From assembly GCA_007449985.2 (NCBI GenBank), contig VIIQ02000574.1:1178001-1242000 (forward strand): DNA of 64,000 bases, written 5' to 3'. The notes under the pieces were generated by a model, which was not told the DNA's origin, searched no databases, and saw only the letters and a program-made list of their open reading frames with translations. Position 1 is the first letter of the stretch. The number at the start of each line of letters is the position of its first letter. The DNA comes from Desmodesmus armatus. Taxonomy: Eukaryota > Chlorophyta > Chlorophyceae > Sphaeropleales > Scenedesmaceae. A program made the position numbers and the translations under genes. Shown piece after piece: positions 26,954-43,754 of the stretch.

Positions 26954-28426
26954 TTGGCTGTGGATGGATGTGCATATTGTGATACGGAGAGCACACCAGT
27001 GTGTGTGCGCTTGCATGGCCTATGACAATTTTCAACCATGCTGTGTGCACATGTGCGGGTTGATTGTTGAAGATTGTTTCTTCTGAGTGAACAGCGGGTC
27101 TGGGAAGGGACCTGGTGTTCAACTTGGTGGTAGCTTGCTGGAAACTGGAAAGGGACCACCATGGTCACGTTGATTTGTCCACCGCAAGCTCTCTCAAGCC
27201 TCCATGTTTCGCCATCATGGCATCATGCCATGATGCCCTCTTGAAGAGGGGTACCCGGTGCTTGACATTGACTGGGTTAGGCAGTGTGCGATGTGGCTCC
27301 TAGCACAGACGATCAGGGTGGCTTTGCATCAGTGACGGCTCATAAGGACGTCTCCGTGAAGATTGAACCAATGTGTAAATGTGGTCCGTCCATCCCCAAT
27401 GTAAGCAGGCTGTGGGAGTGTGCTACAAGCCCAGTGGTGGAGGGGACTTTCAACCGACAGTGTTGGCCTTGCATTGCATGGCGTGCTGTGAACAGCAGCA
27501 GACATCACCTCCAGCTGCAGCCACAAGGCCCTCACACTGTTGCCACATGCAGTATGCTTGTGCAGGCAGCTTGTACACCTTGACAGTCAGAAGTCGGACT
27601 GCTTTGCCTCGATTTGCAAAGCAAAGGAGCGAAGCAGTCCGCTCTGCGGGGGGGGGGGGGGGGGGTAGTGCTGATAGCGAGCAGTAGAGTGGCTGAAAGG
27701 GCTTGGGGGAGTGGGGGGACACGTGCCTTTGGTGGTGGTGGGTGGGGGGGGGGGGTGGGGGGGGGGGGGTGATGGTGATGGTATGCCAGCGGAGGGGATC
27801 AAGTCGATCAGGGTTGTTGCAAGTGCTGAGAGCAAGCGGTTGCCTCGTGAGCAGGGCAACTGGGCTGGAACAAGAGGCGCTTGGTTGGCGACAAAAAGAA
27901 TGGCTTCAGGAGGGGGCCGTGATGTAGAGTTGCGAGACAGCATCAACAGGTTGGGGTCTTCCACAGAATGACTGACCCTGAATTGTGGTGCTTGCTGTGT
28001 ATGTCATAATCACGTGCCTCACGCAAGCTGTAGCACTGCTGTACTGTGTACTAGTGACATTGCAACAACCCCTTGTTAGGGTGCAAAAACAGCATGTGCA
28101 CTCGACACTGGCTTCAGGCTCAATTACATCATGACACAGCATTGATGCGAGCTGAGCGAATACGGCCAACGGGTGCCAAGCGGTGGGGTTCAGTGGTATT
28201 GCACGTTGCATGAAGGTCATCGCCACCCTCAAAGCAATCTTTTAGAACGCATACTGCAGCATCACAGATGGCGGATGTGGCTACACGTTGGATGCAGTCA
28301 CAGGGGCTTCTGTCCCTGGGGTGTAGACGCTAGACAAGCAGACATGGTATAGTGCAGGAACTGGTCCCACCAGCTGCACGCAGGCGAAGAGTATTATTGA
28401 TTAGGGTGCAATGCCATTCGGGTAAA

Positions 28427-28477
28427 TGGCCAGACAGCCAGACGGCTAGACAGGCAGACAGGTAGACACACTAGACA
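28427..28477. repeat. cagacagccagacggctagacag-type short-unit cluster
   Basis: Imperfect 8-9 bp units of the type cagacagc / ggctagacag / gtagacac. The units read as the reverse complement of those at about 30735-30862. Confidence 0.65.
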
Positions 28478-29599
28478 AGATCGTGGATCTGTCCGGTTCG
28501 AAGAGTTCCTGGTTCCACACGGTCCGCTTGTGCGGCACGATGGCAGGGAGTAAACTCTAATATGCAATCCGCAATTGCAGGAGTGATGGTTGCCGCCGGG
28601 AGATCCATGTGTGCAACAGCCAAGATGGTGCAGCAGCAGAGTGTCCACAGAGCAACTCTGCTGGCATATCGTTCCAAGGCCCTGGCTTGCATCCATCACG
28701 ACACAGCACCCTCCATTGCAAGTGGTCACACCTGACTTCCACCACGCATGGTTCCTGGCATGCAGACGAACTGCACACTGCAGCATGTCCGTGTGCAAGT
28801 CAAGGCTGGGACATGTGCTGCCCCTAGTGGCATGCCTGTGAATGCTCAAGCAACGACAACCCGATATATTGGCCAAAAAGGACACCATGTTGGGCATCAC
28901 AGCTTCTGCAAGATGCCCTGATGCAGGCTGTGCAAGCGGCAAAGCTGTTGTTGTGCCACCTGGCTGGGATGCAGCCTGCAGCATGCAGAAATGCAGATGA
29001 GTGCGTCCAGCAAAGTAGGAACCCCTGGGTGTAGCAAGTGCACCGCACCTGGTGCCAGTAACTTCGATTGAACTCATGGAAGTAGAGCAACCGATTCCAA
29101 TTCAAAGCCACAACCTATCGTGCCAGGTGCTTCAACAGCCAGGCTGCAAAGCAGACTTTCTAGGTTGTGCCAGGGCCCTGGCCTACATCCGTCACGACAT
29201 AGCAACCCCCACTGCCAAGTGTCACACCCTAACTCCGAGTTACCTTAACAAGAACATGTTTGGCATGGGCTGCGCGTTGCAGCAAGTCGTGTGCTGGCAG
29301 GGACCCAGCAGAGTCTGCATGCGCGATGCCCTGGTCAAATACCCCCTGACAGCAGCCAATTGCAAGGGCAAGGGTTGTGTGACGGACAAAGGCCTGCTTT
29401 GACCTGACGTCACTGATGCAATGTGCCATCAGTCAGGCGCTGCAGCAGGCAAGTCTGGGCCAGCAGCGGGCCCCTTGGGTGTAGCTGCTGCACCTGATGT
29501 TCACTGTTCGACGCATAGAAAATGAGCATCATGTCACACCCCACCTCAATGGCATGATTAGCATGGGCAGTGCATTGCAGCAAGTCGTGTGCCGGCAGG

Positions 29600-30560
29600 G
29601 ACCCAGCAGAGTCTGCGTGCGCACATTTAAACACCCCACGGCAGCAGCAGCAAGGGCCTGAAGGCTGCAGCAGTAGCAGCAACAATGCACACAGCCTCAC
29701 TCAAACACCCCGCAGCAGCAGCATAGTGCAAGGACCTGAAGGCTGCAGCAGTAGCAGCAACAATGCACACAGCCCCCCTCAAACACCCCGTCACGGCGTG
29801 ACAGCAGCATAGTGCAAGGGCCTGAAGGCTGCAGCAGTACAACAGCAACAGCACGCACAGCCCCACTCAAGCCTGAAAAGGCTGCAGCAGCAACACCACC
29901 AGCAGGAGCAGCTGCAGCGGCAACACACCACCATCAAACACGCCGTGGCAGCAGCATATTGCAGGGACCTAAAGGCTGCAGCAGCGGCAGCAGCAGCAGC
30001 ACCACCATCAAACACGCCGTGGCAGCAGCATATTGCAGGGGCCTGAAGGCTGCAGCTGCAGCGGCAACACACCACCATCAAACACGCCATGGCAGCAGCA
30101 TATTGCAGGGACCTGAAGGCTGCAGCGGCAGCAGCAGCACCACCACCATCAAACACGCAGTGGCAGCAGCATATTGCAGGGGCCTGAAGGCTGCAGCTGC
30201 AGCGGCAACACACCACCATCAAACATGCCGTGGCAGCAGCATATTGCAGGGACCTGAAGGCTGCAGCGGCAGCAGCAGCAGCACCACCATCAAACACGCA
30301 GTGGCAGCAGCATATTGCAGGGGCCTGAAGGCTGCAGCTGCAGCAGCAGCACCACCATCAAACACGCCGTGGCAGCAGCATATTGCAGGGACCTGAAGGC
30401 TGCAGCAGTACAACAGCAACAGCATGCACAACCCCACTCAAACACCATAGCAGCAGCATAGTGCAAGGACCTAAACGCTGCAGCAGTAGCAGCAACAATG
30501 CGCACAGCCCCACTCAAACATGACGTAGCAGCATAGTGCAAGGGCCTGAAGGCTGCAGCA
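29600..30560. repeat. About 70-bp minisatellite, with diverged flanking units
   Basis: The marker gcagcatatt recurs at 29951, 30025, 30095, 30166, 30236, 30307 and 30375 (periods 68-74 bp). Diverged units (gcagcatagtgcaagg type) extend the array on both sides. Units alternate in length and share the core gggacctgaaggctgcagc. Both strands show open frames only because the units are CAG-rich. Confidence 0.9.
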
Positions 30561-30734
30561 GCAACCACAACACTGTTGCACTCGGAGTGCGCAGCCCTGC
30601 AACATTCATACTGCGTGAGGCTGGACAAGGCAGCCATTGGCGCTGGGTCAACTTTGCACCCCAGCAGCATCAACATGCATATGCACTCAACAGAAGTGTG
30701 TCTAGCCGTGTAGCTGGGGTTGACACTTGCTGGG

Positions 30735-30862
30735 TTGACACAAACCTTGTCTAGCCGTCTAGTTGTCTAGCCGTGGGCTAGCTGTCCAGCCTGGGCAATT
30801 GTCTAGCTGTCTGGCTGTCAAGCCGTCTGGGCTAGTTGTCTAGTTGTCTAGCTGTCCAGGTG
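30735..30862. repeat. gtctagccgtctagttgtctag-type short-unit cluster
   Basis: Imperfect tandem units of 8-10 bp (gtctagttgt, ctagccgt, gtctggctgt). Similar units reappear near 31040-31075. It is in inverted orientation to the cluster at 28427. Confidence 0.7.
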
Positions 30863-30889
30863 TGACGCATAGGTGGTCCTATGCGTCAC
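30862..30889. repeat. Perfect 12-bp inverted repeat, 4-nt loop
   Basis: gtgacgcatagg (30862-30873), loop tggt, cctatgcgtcac (30878-30889). It lies directly at the end of the CTAG-type cluster. Confidence 0.85.
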
Positions 30890-31404
30890 AACTGGGCGGA
30901 CTCAGGGTTGTGCCTGTCTGCACGTCTAGCTTCTGGGGTGCTCTTGCACCAGTTGTGGCTGCTCATTCTGATAAATCCTAACACATTATGCTTTCTGGAG
31001 GGGTCGCAAGAAACAACATGATGCTTGTGTGCTGGTTGTCTGCTGGTCTAGCTGTCTGGCTGGCTGGCTGTGTCGCTCCACCTTTGGGTTGTGACCGGGC
31101 TGCGCGTGTCTGCAAGTCTACCTACTTGACTGGGTGGTGACCCCTTCTCCATGGGTCGTTCACCTGCTGATCCACTTATGGTATATAGTTTGCCACTGCT
31201 ACTTTTTTTCATCCCTTGCCATATCTTTTGACATAACTCCTATTGGCCACTGCCCCTTACACAAAAATTGCTGAACCCCCAATCGCCCCTGTAAATTTCC
31301 CTAGGCAATCAACCAACGTGTAGCCACATCCACCTCACAGATAGGGATTGAGCTTCGTGTAGCCTGACACCAGCTGCTGCCAACCTTTAGATCATCAGCG
31401 CATC

Positions 31405-34315
31405 ATGGAGCGTTGCCTGAGGTGCGGGTTCATTGTTGTATCCCAGCCCCTCAGCTTCTAATCTATCACATAAGTTTGCAGTTTCAAGCACTCACCTTGC
31501 TCATACGGCGCGCCGAGCACCGCAATGTGCTGGTTGACTTACCTGGCCCACTTTCTACTGCACTTCTGTGGTGGTGTCTGCAGGCTTCCTCAACGTGCCA
31601 TAGCCAGTCTGACGCTAGGGATGCTACTTTCCATTGCGATATCTTCTGCACAAGCAGCTGAGGGACAGCCGACAACCTACTGTGTGGCCAGCGTGGTTGG
31701 CTCTGGCTCTGCATCTGCTGCGCCTCTCAAATCCTTCAGCTGGTCCTGCACTGGTGACAGCAGCAAGACTACCGTGGGATTGGACAAGTCGCTGTCAGCA
31801 CTGCAGTTCCGTGCTGAGGGACTCACACACAGCAACACCTGCACCAAGCCAGGCTGCATGATCACAGTGTGTGGCAGCACACCCCTGGTGCTGTGGAACA
31901 GCAGCTTCACAGGTGTGAACGTACCCGGGGTCGACTCTATCTGGTGTGCTGTCAACAGCAGTGTGGCGACCATCACCAACAGCACCTTCAGCAGCAACCG
32001 TGCTCGTGCCATCCAGGCACGTGACATGGCCAATGTCACCATCACAGACAGCAGGATTGTGGACAACGGCCTGCCTCGAGCAGATGGCGGGGGCGTGTGG
32101 CTAGGTGCTGGCTCTCCTTCCCTCACCATGTTCAACAGCACGGTCAGCTCCAACAAAGCCAGCAGCGGTGGCGGCCTGTGGCTTGGTGGCAACGCCAAGA
32201 CGGTCATCAACAGCAGCAGCATCAGCGTTAACCAGTGCGGTGCTGTACGTGGTACCCCTGGCGGGCTTGGTGGCGGGCTGGCAGTGGTTGAAAATGCTAG
32301 TGTGGTCCTGGGCGGTGCTAGCCGCGTAGACGGCAACACTGCTGAGACAAGTGGTGCAGGTGTGTACAGTACTGGCACTGCTGCATTGACCGTATCAGCT
32401 GATGTGAAGTTTGGGCGCAACCAGGTTGCTAACAAGTCGTTTGGGTATGATGTCGCCGCATCAGGGGCCAGTCGCCTTGACCTGCCACCTGTCACGTTTT
32501 CGAACGACATGTTTGCTGCTCTTGCCGGCATCTCTAAATGCAGCAAGGGTGTTGCCCTCGAACGCAGCCCCTGCGGTGTGGGCGAGTTCAAAGACAGTCG
32601 GACTGGTGTGTGCATGTGTTGTCCTGAGCGCACGTACGGCCTCGATGCATCTGGCACCTGCTTGATTTGTCCTGATAACGGTGCGTGTCCAGGGGTGACG
32701 CGTCGCAGCCTTTGCCAGGTTACTGGCGCTCTTCCAACCAGAGCACGCAGATGCACCAGTGCCCGCTGGGCAAGCGGTCCTGTGCTGGGGATGGTCAATG
32801 CAAGCAGGGGTACACTGGGCGGCTGTGTGCTAGCTGTGACAAGGGCTATGGCATGGTGGGGCCGCTGCGATGCGGCAACTGCCTGAACCCGCGGCTTCAG
32901 TTTGCCATTTACATTATCTTTGGCATTATCACTGTGTTCTTTGTTGCGATCACGGTGCATTTCACATATGCGGACAATGTTGAGGGCAGCACAGATCTGC
33001 GCCCGTCCGACTTCATAAAGATCCTTGTGGTCTATCTGCAGTACCATGCGATCATTGGGTGTGTGAACCTCCCGTGGCCCCAGTTTTACGAGGACCTGTT
33101 CAGGGCGTCGGACAGCGTGTATGGTGTGGGAGCTTGGTCAGCTGCATCCCTGCAGTGCTGGGTGGTGCAGATTACTGGCAGGCCCAAGGACGGCCTGCCT
33201 ACTGCCATTCGCAGCCAGCTGATCTTCTTCATGACTCCTGTGCTAGTGTTGGCCGTTCTCGTTGTGTTGCGGCTTTCGTGGTGGGTTTTGATGAAAGCGC
33301 TGTCTGCTGCTGCACGCAACAGCAGGGGCGGTTGTGTCACAACTGGGTTTATCAGGGCTGTCACCCCCTCGCCCCTGCGGGTGCTGGCGCGCAAGCTACC
33401 CGTGACGGTGCTTGTGATTGTGTTCTTCTCCTACCCCACATTGTTGCGCACAGCCCTGCGCTTCTTTGCCTGCCTGCCAATCGACACAGCCAGCCCTGGA
33501 AGCCTTGTGAAGCTGCTGTCTCACAGGCAGGGGTACCTTACCATGGATCTTACCCAGGAGTGCTGGGCAGGGTGGCATAAGGCCTGGACACTGGGCTGGG
33601 TGTGCCAGCAGTGTTCCTCACGTGTGTGGCAATCCCTGTGGGCTTGTTCTGGCTGTTGAAGGCCAACGCAGGCCGTGCTGATGAGCTGCGGTTTAGGCAG
33701 CACTATGGGTTCCTGTACCGCAACTACAGGATAGTCTATTTTGAGGCCGTTTGGAGCATCCAGACGGTGCTGCTGAGTGTACTCGCGGCCTTCCACTTCA
33801 CGATAGGCGCATATCAGAGCATTCTGCTGATGATGTTGGTGTTTTTCTTGAGTTTATGTGTGCAGTCTCTGTGTCAACCCTACACACACAAGAAGCTGCA
33901 CCAGGTGCACTACGGCGCTACCGCTGTCCTGTTCCTGACCACCCTGTCTGCTCTGTCCATGTGGGCGGTGGACAGGCCGGAGGGAGAGATGGGCAGCACT
34001 CGCATAGTTATCTCTGTCATGACTCTCGTGCTGGATGTGGCATTTGTGGTGTGGTGCCTGTACTGCGCTGTCGCATGCTCAGGGAAGAGCATCAGGGGCA
34101 TCTTCGGGCGGTTGTGGCGGCGGATCACCTGCCAGCCCGCCAAGCAAGGCTCCCTTGGTGCGGCTGTTGGCAGCCCGGATGAAACCGTCAAGGAGGGTTC
34201 CGGGGTGTCTGAGCACCCCATCTGGTCCACAAGCACATCAGCAACCATGGTTGTGGTTGATTCTGCACAGCAGCTGGGCAGGCAGCTCAAGCCCGGCAGC
34301 CAAGCAGCACCCTGA
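31405..34315 (+). CDS. Secreted beta-helix / Cys-rich / multi-pass membrane protein, two apparent frameshifts
   Basis: Exon 1 (31405..31421, MERCL + AG) joins exon 2 (31584..34315) and gives a signal peptide (RLPQRAIASLTLGMLLSIAI, SSAQA). Next come Pmp-like beta-helix repeats (NSTFSSNRA, DSRIVDNG, NSTVSSNKASSGGGLWLGG), then a Cys-rich EGF/GCC2-like stretch (CPDNGACPG, QCKQGYTGRLCASCDKGYG). About seven hydrophobic segments follow, with the motif FRQHYGFLYRNYR between them, and a Ser-rich tail. Such proteins are abundant in volvocine algae and their function is unknown; a surface receptor or channel role is a guess. The frame slips twice: near 32692-32695 (G4 run; one more G restores CPGGDASQPLPGYWRSS) and near 33590-33600 (one more C restores WTLGLGVPAVFLTC). 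Either the assembly has two indels or this is a recent pseudogene. All other parts are intact. Confidence 0.78.
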
Positions 34316-37203
34316 GGCCCCAGGTACTGCATGATGGTTTCTGCCTGTGACCTGCAAGCATGCTCAAAGTGTGCGGTGTTTGTGTGGTGCACCGATTCCC
34401 TTTGTGGTGGTTATGTGTGGTGCTTGATGCGGTCAGACACATGCACGCTGGCAGACACGCACGATCTCCTGGTTGTGTGGGGGAGTATGGCTCGTTGTGC
34501 AGCATGCTGTGCAAGGTCACCTTGATTGATGGAGCAAGGACGCCTTGACAGTGGCATATGGTCGCAGTATCATATCATCATGATGATGTCACAGCCAGCA
34601 CTGTGTGCCAGAACAGTGAGAGGTTGCAGCAGCCAGCCTGGGCTGACCTGTGACTAATGGGTTTTATCTTATTGGCATGTTATAGTATGCTATGTGCTTA
34701 CGTGCTCTTGGCTTTGCGGGCCGTCACCGGCGCAGGCTTTGCAATGTCTCAACGTCTCTTTTGTTGGCACCCATCATGCCAGGGTTCGGTCAACTTGATT
34801 TGTTTGGTGGTGCCCTGTGTGGCTACTTAGGCCTAAGTGGGCGTGTTGCTACATACACGATAACGTATGCTAGCGATGCATGATTGTGTGTGATGGCAAA
34901 CTTTTGCCACATATACAGGCTGTAGCAGGTACTGCTGTCCTGCGCGACAGGCACAGTTGCCAGGTGTCATCAGTCGGGAATGTGTGAGCTTTTATGTTTC
35001 CTTGATTTGCTGCCGTCTACACGTGGACTCATTGCATGCTTTTGTCAAGGCGTCGGTTTCTATCAGGTGTTCACATAGTTGGGTGCTCATGTTCACACAA
35101 GAAAGCCTTTCTCTGGTGCGGCATCAATACATGGAGTCTGGGAGGGTGATGTGTAGCAAGTCTGTCTGTAGCAAGTCAGCATAATACACGCTAGACATGT
35201 TCCCGGTGATAACGCGTCATCTCAATGCATGTTGTGTTGTTGTCTGGTTTTCCCTTTGTTGGTTTCAACAAAGAGCCTCTGAGGGTGTGAAGCTTCCATG
35301 ATGCCCTTTGTAGTTTGTTCTGTAATTGTTGTTGGTGGTAACATCATCACCAACAACAGCCAATGATACTGTATGTCTTGTGATGTGGTGCCATGGATGG
35401 GTGCAGGCAGCGACAGTCGCACGTAAGTGATGGTGTGGGCTATTATTCCATAATTTTATCTTTAGTTATGAATGTCTGACAGGTGTGGGTGTATAGAAAT
35501 ACATCTTCATTCCTTTGTGGGTTGCACAGCAGTGCAGGAAAACGACGGGAGTCACGACATGTTGTGCAGGAGCGCCCGAGAGTTTCTGCAGATAACCACC
35601 CAAGCAGCCACAGCTGCTGGCAGGCATGGCATGGCAGTGGCTGGACCACCACCTTGCAGGTGGTGGTGGATTGTTCGCCCTATTTGATGTGGCTGCGGTG
35701 TGCATGGAGGCACAACTGAAACACAGTTGGCCATGGGGGGTGCAGTTGCACCAGTTCATGGTAATGGAGGCACGGGGTCAATGGAGGCACAGTTGCACTC
35801 TGTGACGCCTCAGGCGCCCGAGGCTTGGGCGCGGCCTGCAAACCCAGGCACATGCGACGTGTGCATCATGTACGTGCATGGCGCACAGCTGTCCTACTCG
35901 GTTGTCGGGCAGTTCCCTTGCTGATGTCACATCGGTGACCGCCACACCAGTAGCGTGTGCAGTTACACTCGTGGCAACTAGGCATGAAGGCACAGCCGCT
36001 GTGCTGCTATACTATAGTAGTACTGGTACAGTCAAATGCTGATGCTGCTGTGACAGCAGCGACATGTGCTTGGAGTGTGCATGACTTGAGAGGCGCTTCT
36101 GTGTTGTAAGCCGTGTTGGTTGATGAAGGCTGGCATGGCTGGGCTGTTGAGTGTGGGCATATCTGTGCGGCTCTGTGCTGTGCAGTGCTACCACTGCATG
36201 TAAGGACTGCCATCATTGCTTCTTTGAGCAAGGTGTGGGGTGTCGCCGATGTCCTAAAGTTTCAGGCGGTGGTGTGCGCCTGGGAGTGAAGAGCGTAGTG
36301 AGGAGCTTGTCCTGCAGCATGAGCATGCTGTGTGGTGCTGTGAAGGGAGTCACTCCAGGCACGACACCTTTTGCGAAGGGGGGTCGTCATGTGTGTGGGT
36401 ATGTGCTCACGGTGCTCACCCTGAGGATGGCAACAGCTACAGCATACTACAGGCTGTCGGCATGCACCATGGATCATGGCATCTGATGCCATGGTACTAC
36501 ATGGCGTGGTGGGTACTACCTGTAGTACAGAGTGTGTGGTACCTTGGAGAACACACGTGTGCTCTTGGTTTGAGGCTGCATGTGGCTGTTGTGCCCCCAG
36601 CTGTATTGCATGCAGCGAGTGGGTGATGAAGCGTGTTCAGCCTGGGCCGAGCTGTGGCCAGGCCCTCTGCTGGCATAGATTATGTAACAATGTGTTGGTT
36701 CTGGAAGGGGGGAGAGGCAAAGGGGGAGAGGGAGTTATGCACCCAAATGAGTGCTGCGGCATGTCATATGCTGCACCTGCACGGCACAGGACTCAGCACA
36801 CACCGCCGGGCCTGCGCTGGTCGTGTACTCTTGAATGTATGGTCATGTGTGCAGGGAGTGGGTTGGTGCCTTTGAGCCGATGCATAACTACATAATGCAT
36901 TTGAAATGTAACTTTGGGTGTAGAAAGGATGTACACGACACATCCAACATGATCACCACAGCAGCTGTCTGCAGATCAGCAGTTTGACTCGGCCCACAAC
37001 AAACCCTAAGCGCTCCGCGCACCGCTTCACCCAGGCACTTACAGATCTGGTGCATTAGGCGTAAACAAAAGGCTCAAACTTACCGGAAGCTCTGCCTGTA
37101 ACCAGGGCCAGCAACAGCATCTTCTGCTGTTCGCTTTCGCAGCGCCTCAGCAGCGCATCACTGCCTTTATTGCTCAAGCTTCGCGTCGGAGAAGCCTGCC
37201 ATC
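34316..37203. other. 2.9 kb intergenic region, no gene recognised
   Basis: No exon series with splice sites and protein-like content is seen. Contains short repeated aatggaggcac motifs near 35700-35790 and the small palindrome catggcatctgatgccatg near 36475. It ends in the 5' region of the phosphoglycerate mutase. Confidence 0.5.
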
Positions 37204-42621
<5,418 letters not shown>

Positions 42622-43289
42622 GCAGTGGCCGGCCAGCAGGAGCAGCAGCAGCAGCCCCAATACCTGCAGCAGCCAAGGAATGACGTGGCATCAGCACTTC
42701 TGGCGCAGCAGCGCTTGCATGCGCATGTGTGCTTACAGCACAGTCATGCTGCAGTTGCTACTGCAGAGGGTCTGGGCCCCAGGTGTCTTTTGGGGTTGGG
42801 GTTTGGGGTGTGGTGTGGTTCAGGTGGTGTAGTAGGCAGCAGGACATCCTGGCAGGAGGGGCTGGACAGGTGTGTATGAAGGCAGTATGACACACCATGT
42901 ACAGAACGCAGGTGCAACCTCAGCTGAGGTTTGTAGACACGGTTGACCCCAACTCGTGTGGGTATTGTTTGGCCCAAGGCAGCAGCAATGCTGTGTATCT
43001 CTTTGTCAGTACGCATAGTATATGCACACTTGTTTGCCGGAAGGTGAAGCATCATGTGTGACTGCGTTGTGCAGTTCAAAAGGTGGAACAGCCACAGTGT
43101 GTGCTGCTGCCGTCGCGTGTGTGAAGTTGGCAGCCCGTGGCAGCTTGCCGCAGCATGCCATGATGTGCATGTGCAAATCATGTGTGCATTGCATTGATTC
43201 AGCAAACTTTGGCGTCCAGCAGGTGTTGACTATTTACCAGCATATATAACGGACAAGTGCACACCGCATCAGGAGGTATGATTTTGCAG
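42622..43289. other. Intergenic, 3' of phosphoglycerate mutase
   Basis: 3' UTR and spacer. No coding signal is seen. Confidence 0.45.
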
Positions 43290-43638
43290 GCAGTATATCG
43301 GCCAGAACTACCCAGGAATAGGCAGGCCATTCGATGAAAACCTCATCAGGAAAGTGTGTGATTCACAAGGCGTGCCTGCGTACAACTCATATGAGGTTGC
43401 AACACAACACCCAGCTCCCTTGGGAAGGTTGCAGGACAACACAGACTGGCACTGCCACAAGTACACTCAGGCACAGACGATCACCGGCACCATGACATAC
43501 ATCCTGCTTGTCCTAGGCAAGCCTGCAGAGAGCCTCAGTGACGCTCCATACATCATGCTCACCCTGCCTGAAAGACTCCCAGGACCAGCTACACTAGACT
43601 TCACAATGGTGACCGCTGAAGCCACACCATGCGAGTGA
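43290..43638 (+). CDS. Unassigned single exon, unknown protein fragment
   Basis: After the acceptor attttgcag the frame reads QYIGQNYPGIGRPFDENLIR and onward for about 115 residues to TGA at 43636-43638. The composition is ordinary for a globular protein (PYIMLTLPERLPGPATL) and free of the CAG-type runs common here. Codons are less GC-rich in third position than in neighbouring genes. I see no upstream exons between it and the phosphoglycerate mutase, and I do not recognise the family. It may be a terminal exon of a gene with a distant start, a transposon fragment or a relic. Confidence 0.35.
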
Positions 43639-43754
43639 GTGGTGTTACCCCAGCGAGCAGCAAGAAACACAGGCCAAAGCACAGGCCTGTGCCTCTGCAG
43701 ATCCTATCACAAAAGACACACTGACGGTGGTGACCACACATGCGGCCTGGTGCA

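Larger units (their letters stand above)
26954..31404. other. 4.4 kb repeat-rich region without a gene
   Basis: I find no exon series here. It holds a hairpin-like pair (cggactgctt near 27596 and its complement near 27633) followed by G-runs (27648-27666, 27748-27772). It also holds two diverged copies of a segment around gcaagtcgtgtgc (29284 and 29581), CTAG-type clusters and a 70-bp minisatellite. Long ORFs here are produced by the repeats. Confidence 0.6.

Noticed and set aside
29812..30396. 194-aa plus-strand ORF in the 70-bp minisatellite
   Set aside because: Produced by the repeat; other frames and the other strand are equally open.
31677..33047. 456-aa minus-strand ORF
   Set aside because: Antisense shadow of the beta-helix protein exon, which has a signal peptide, repeats and membrane segments on the plus strand.
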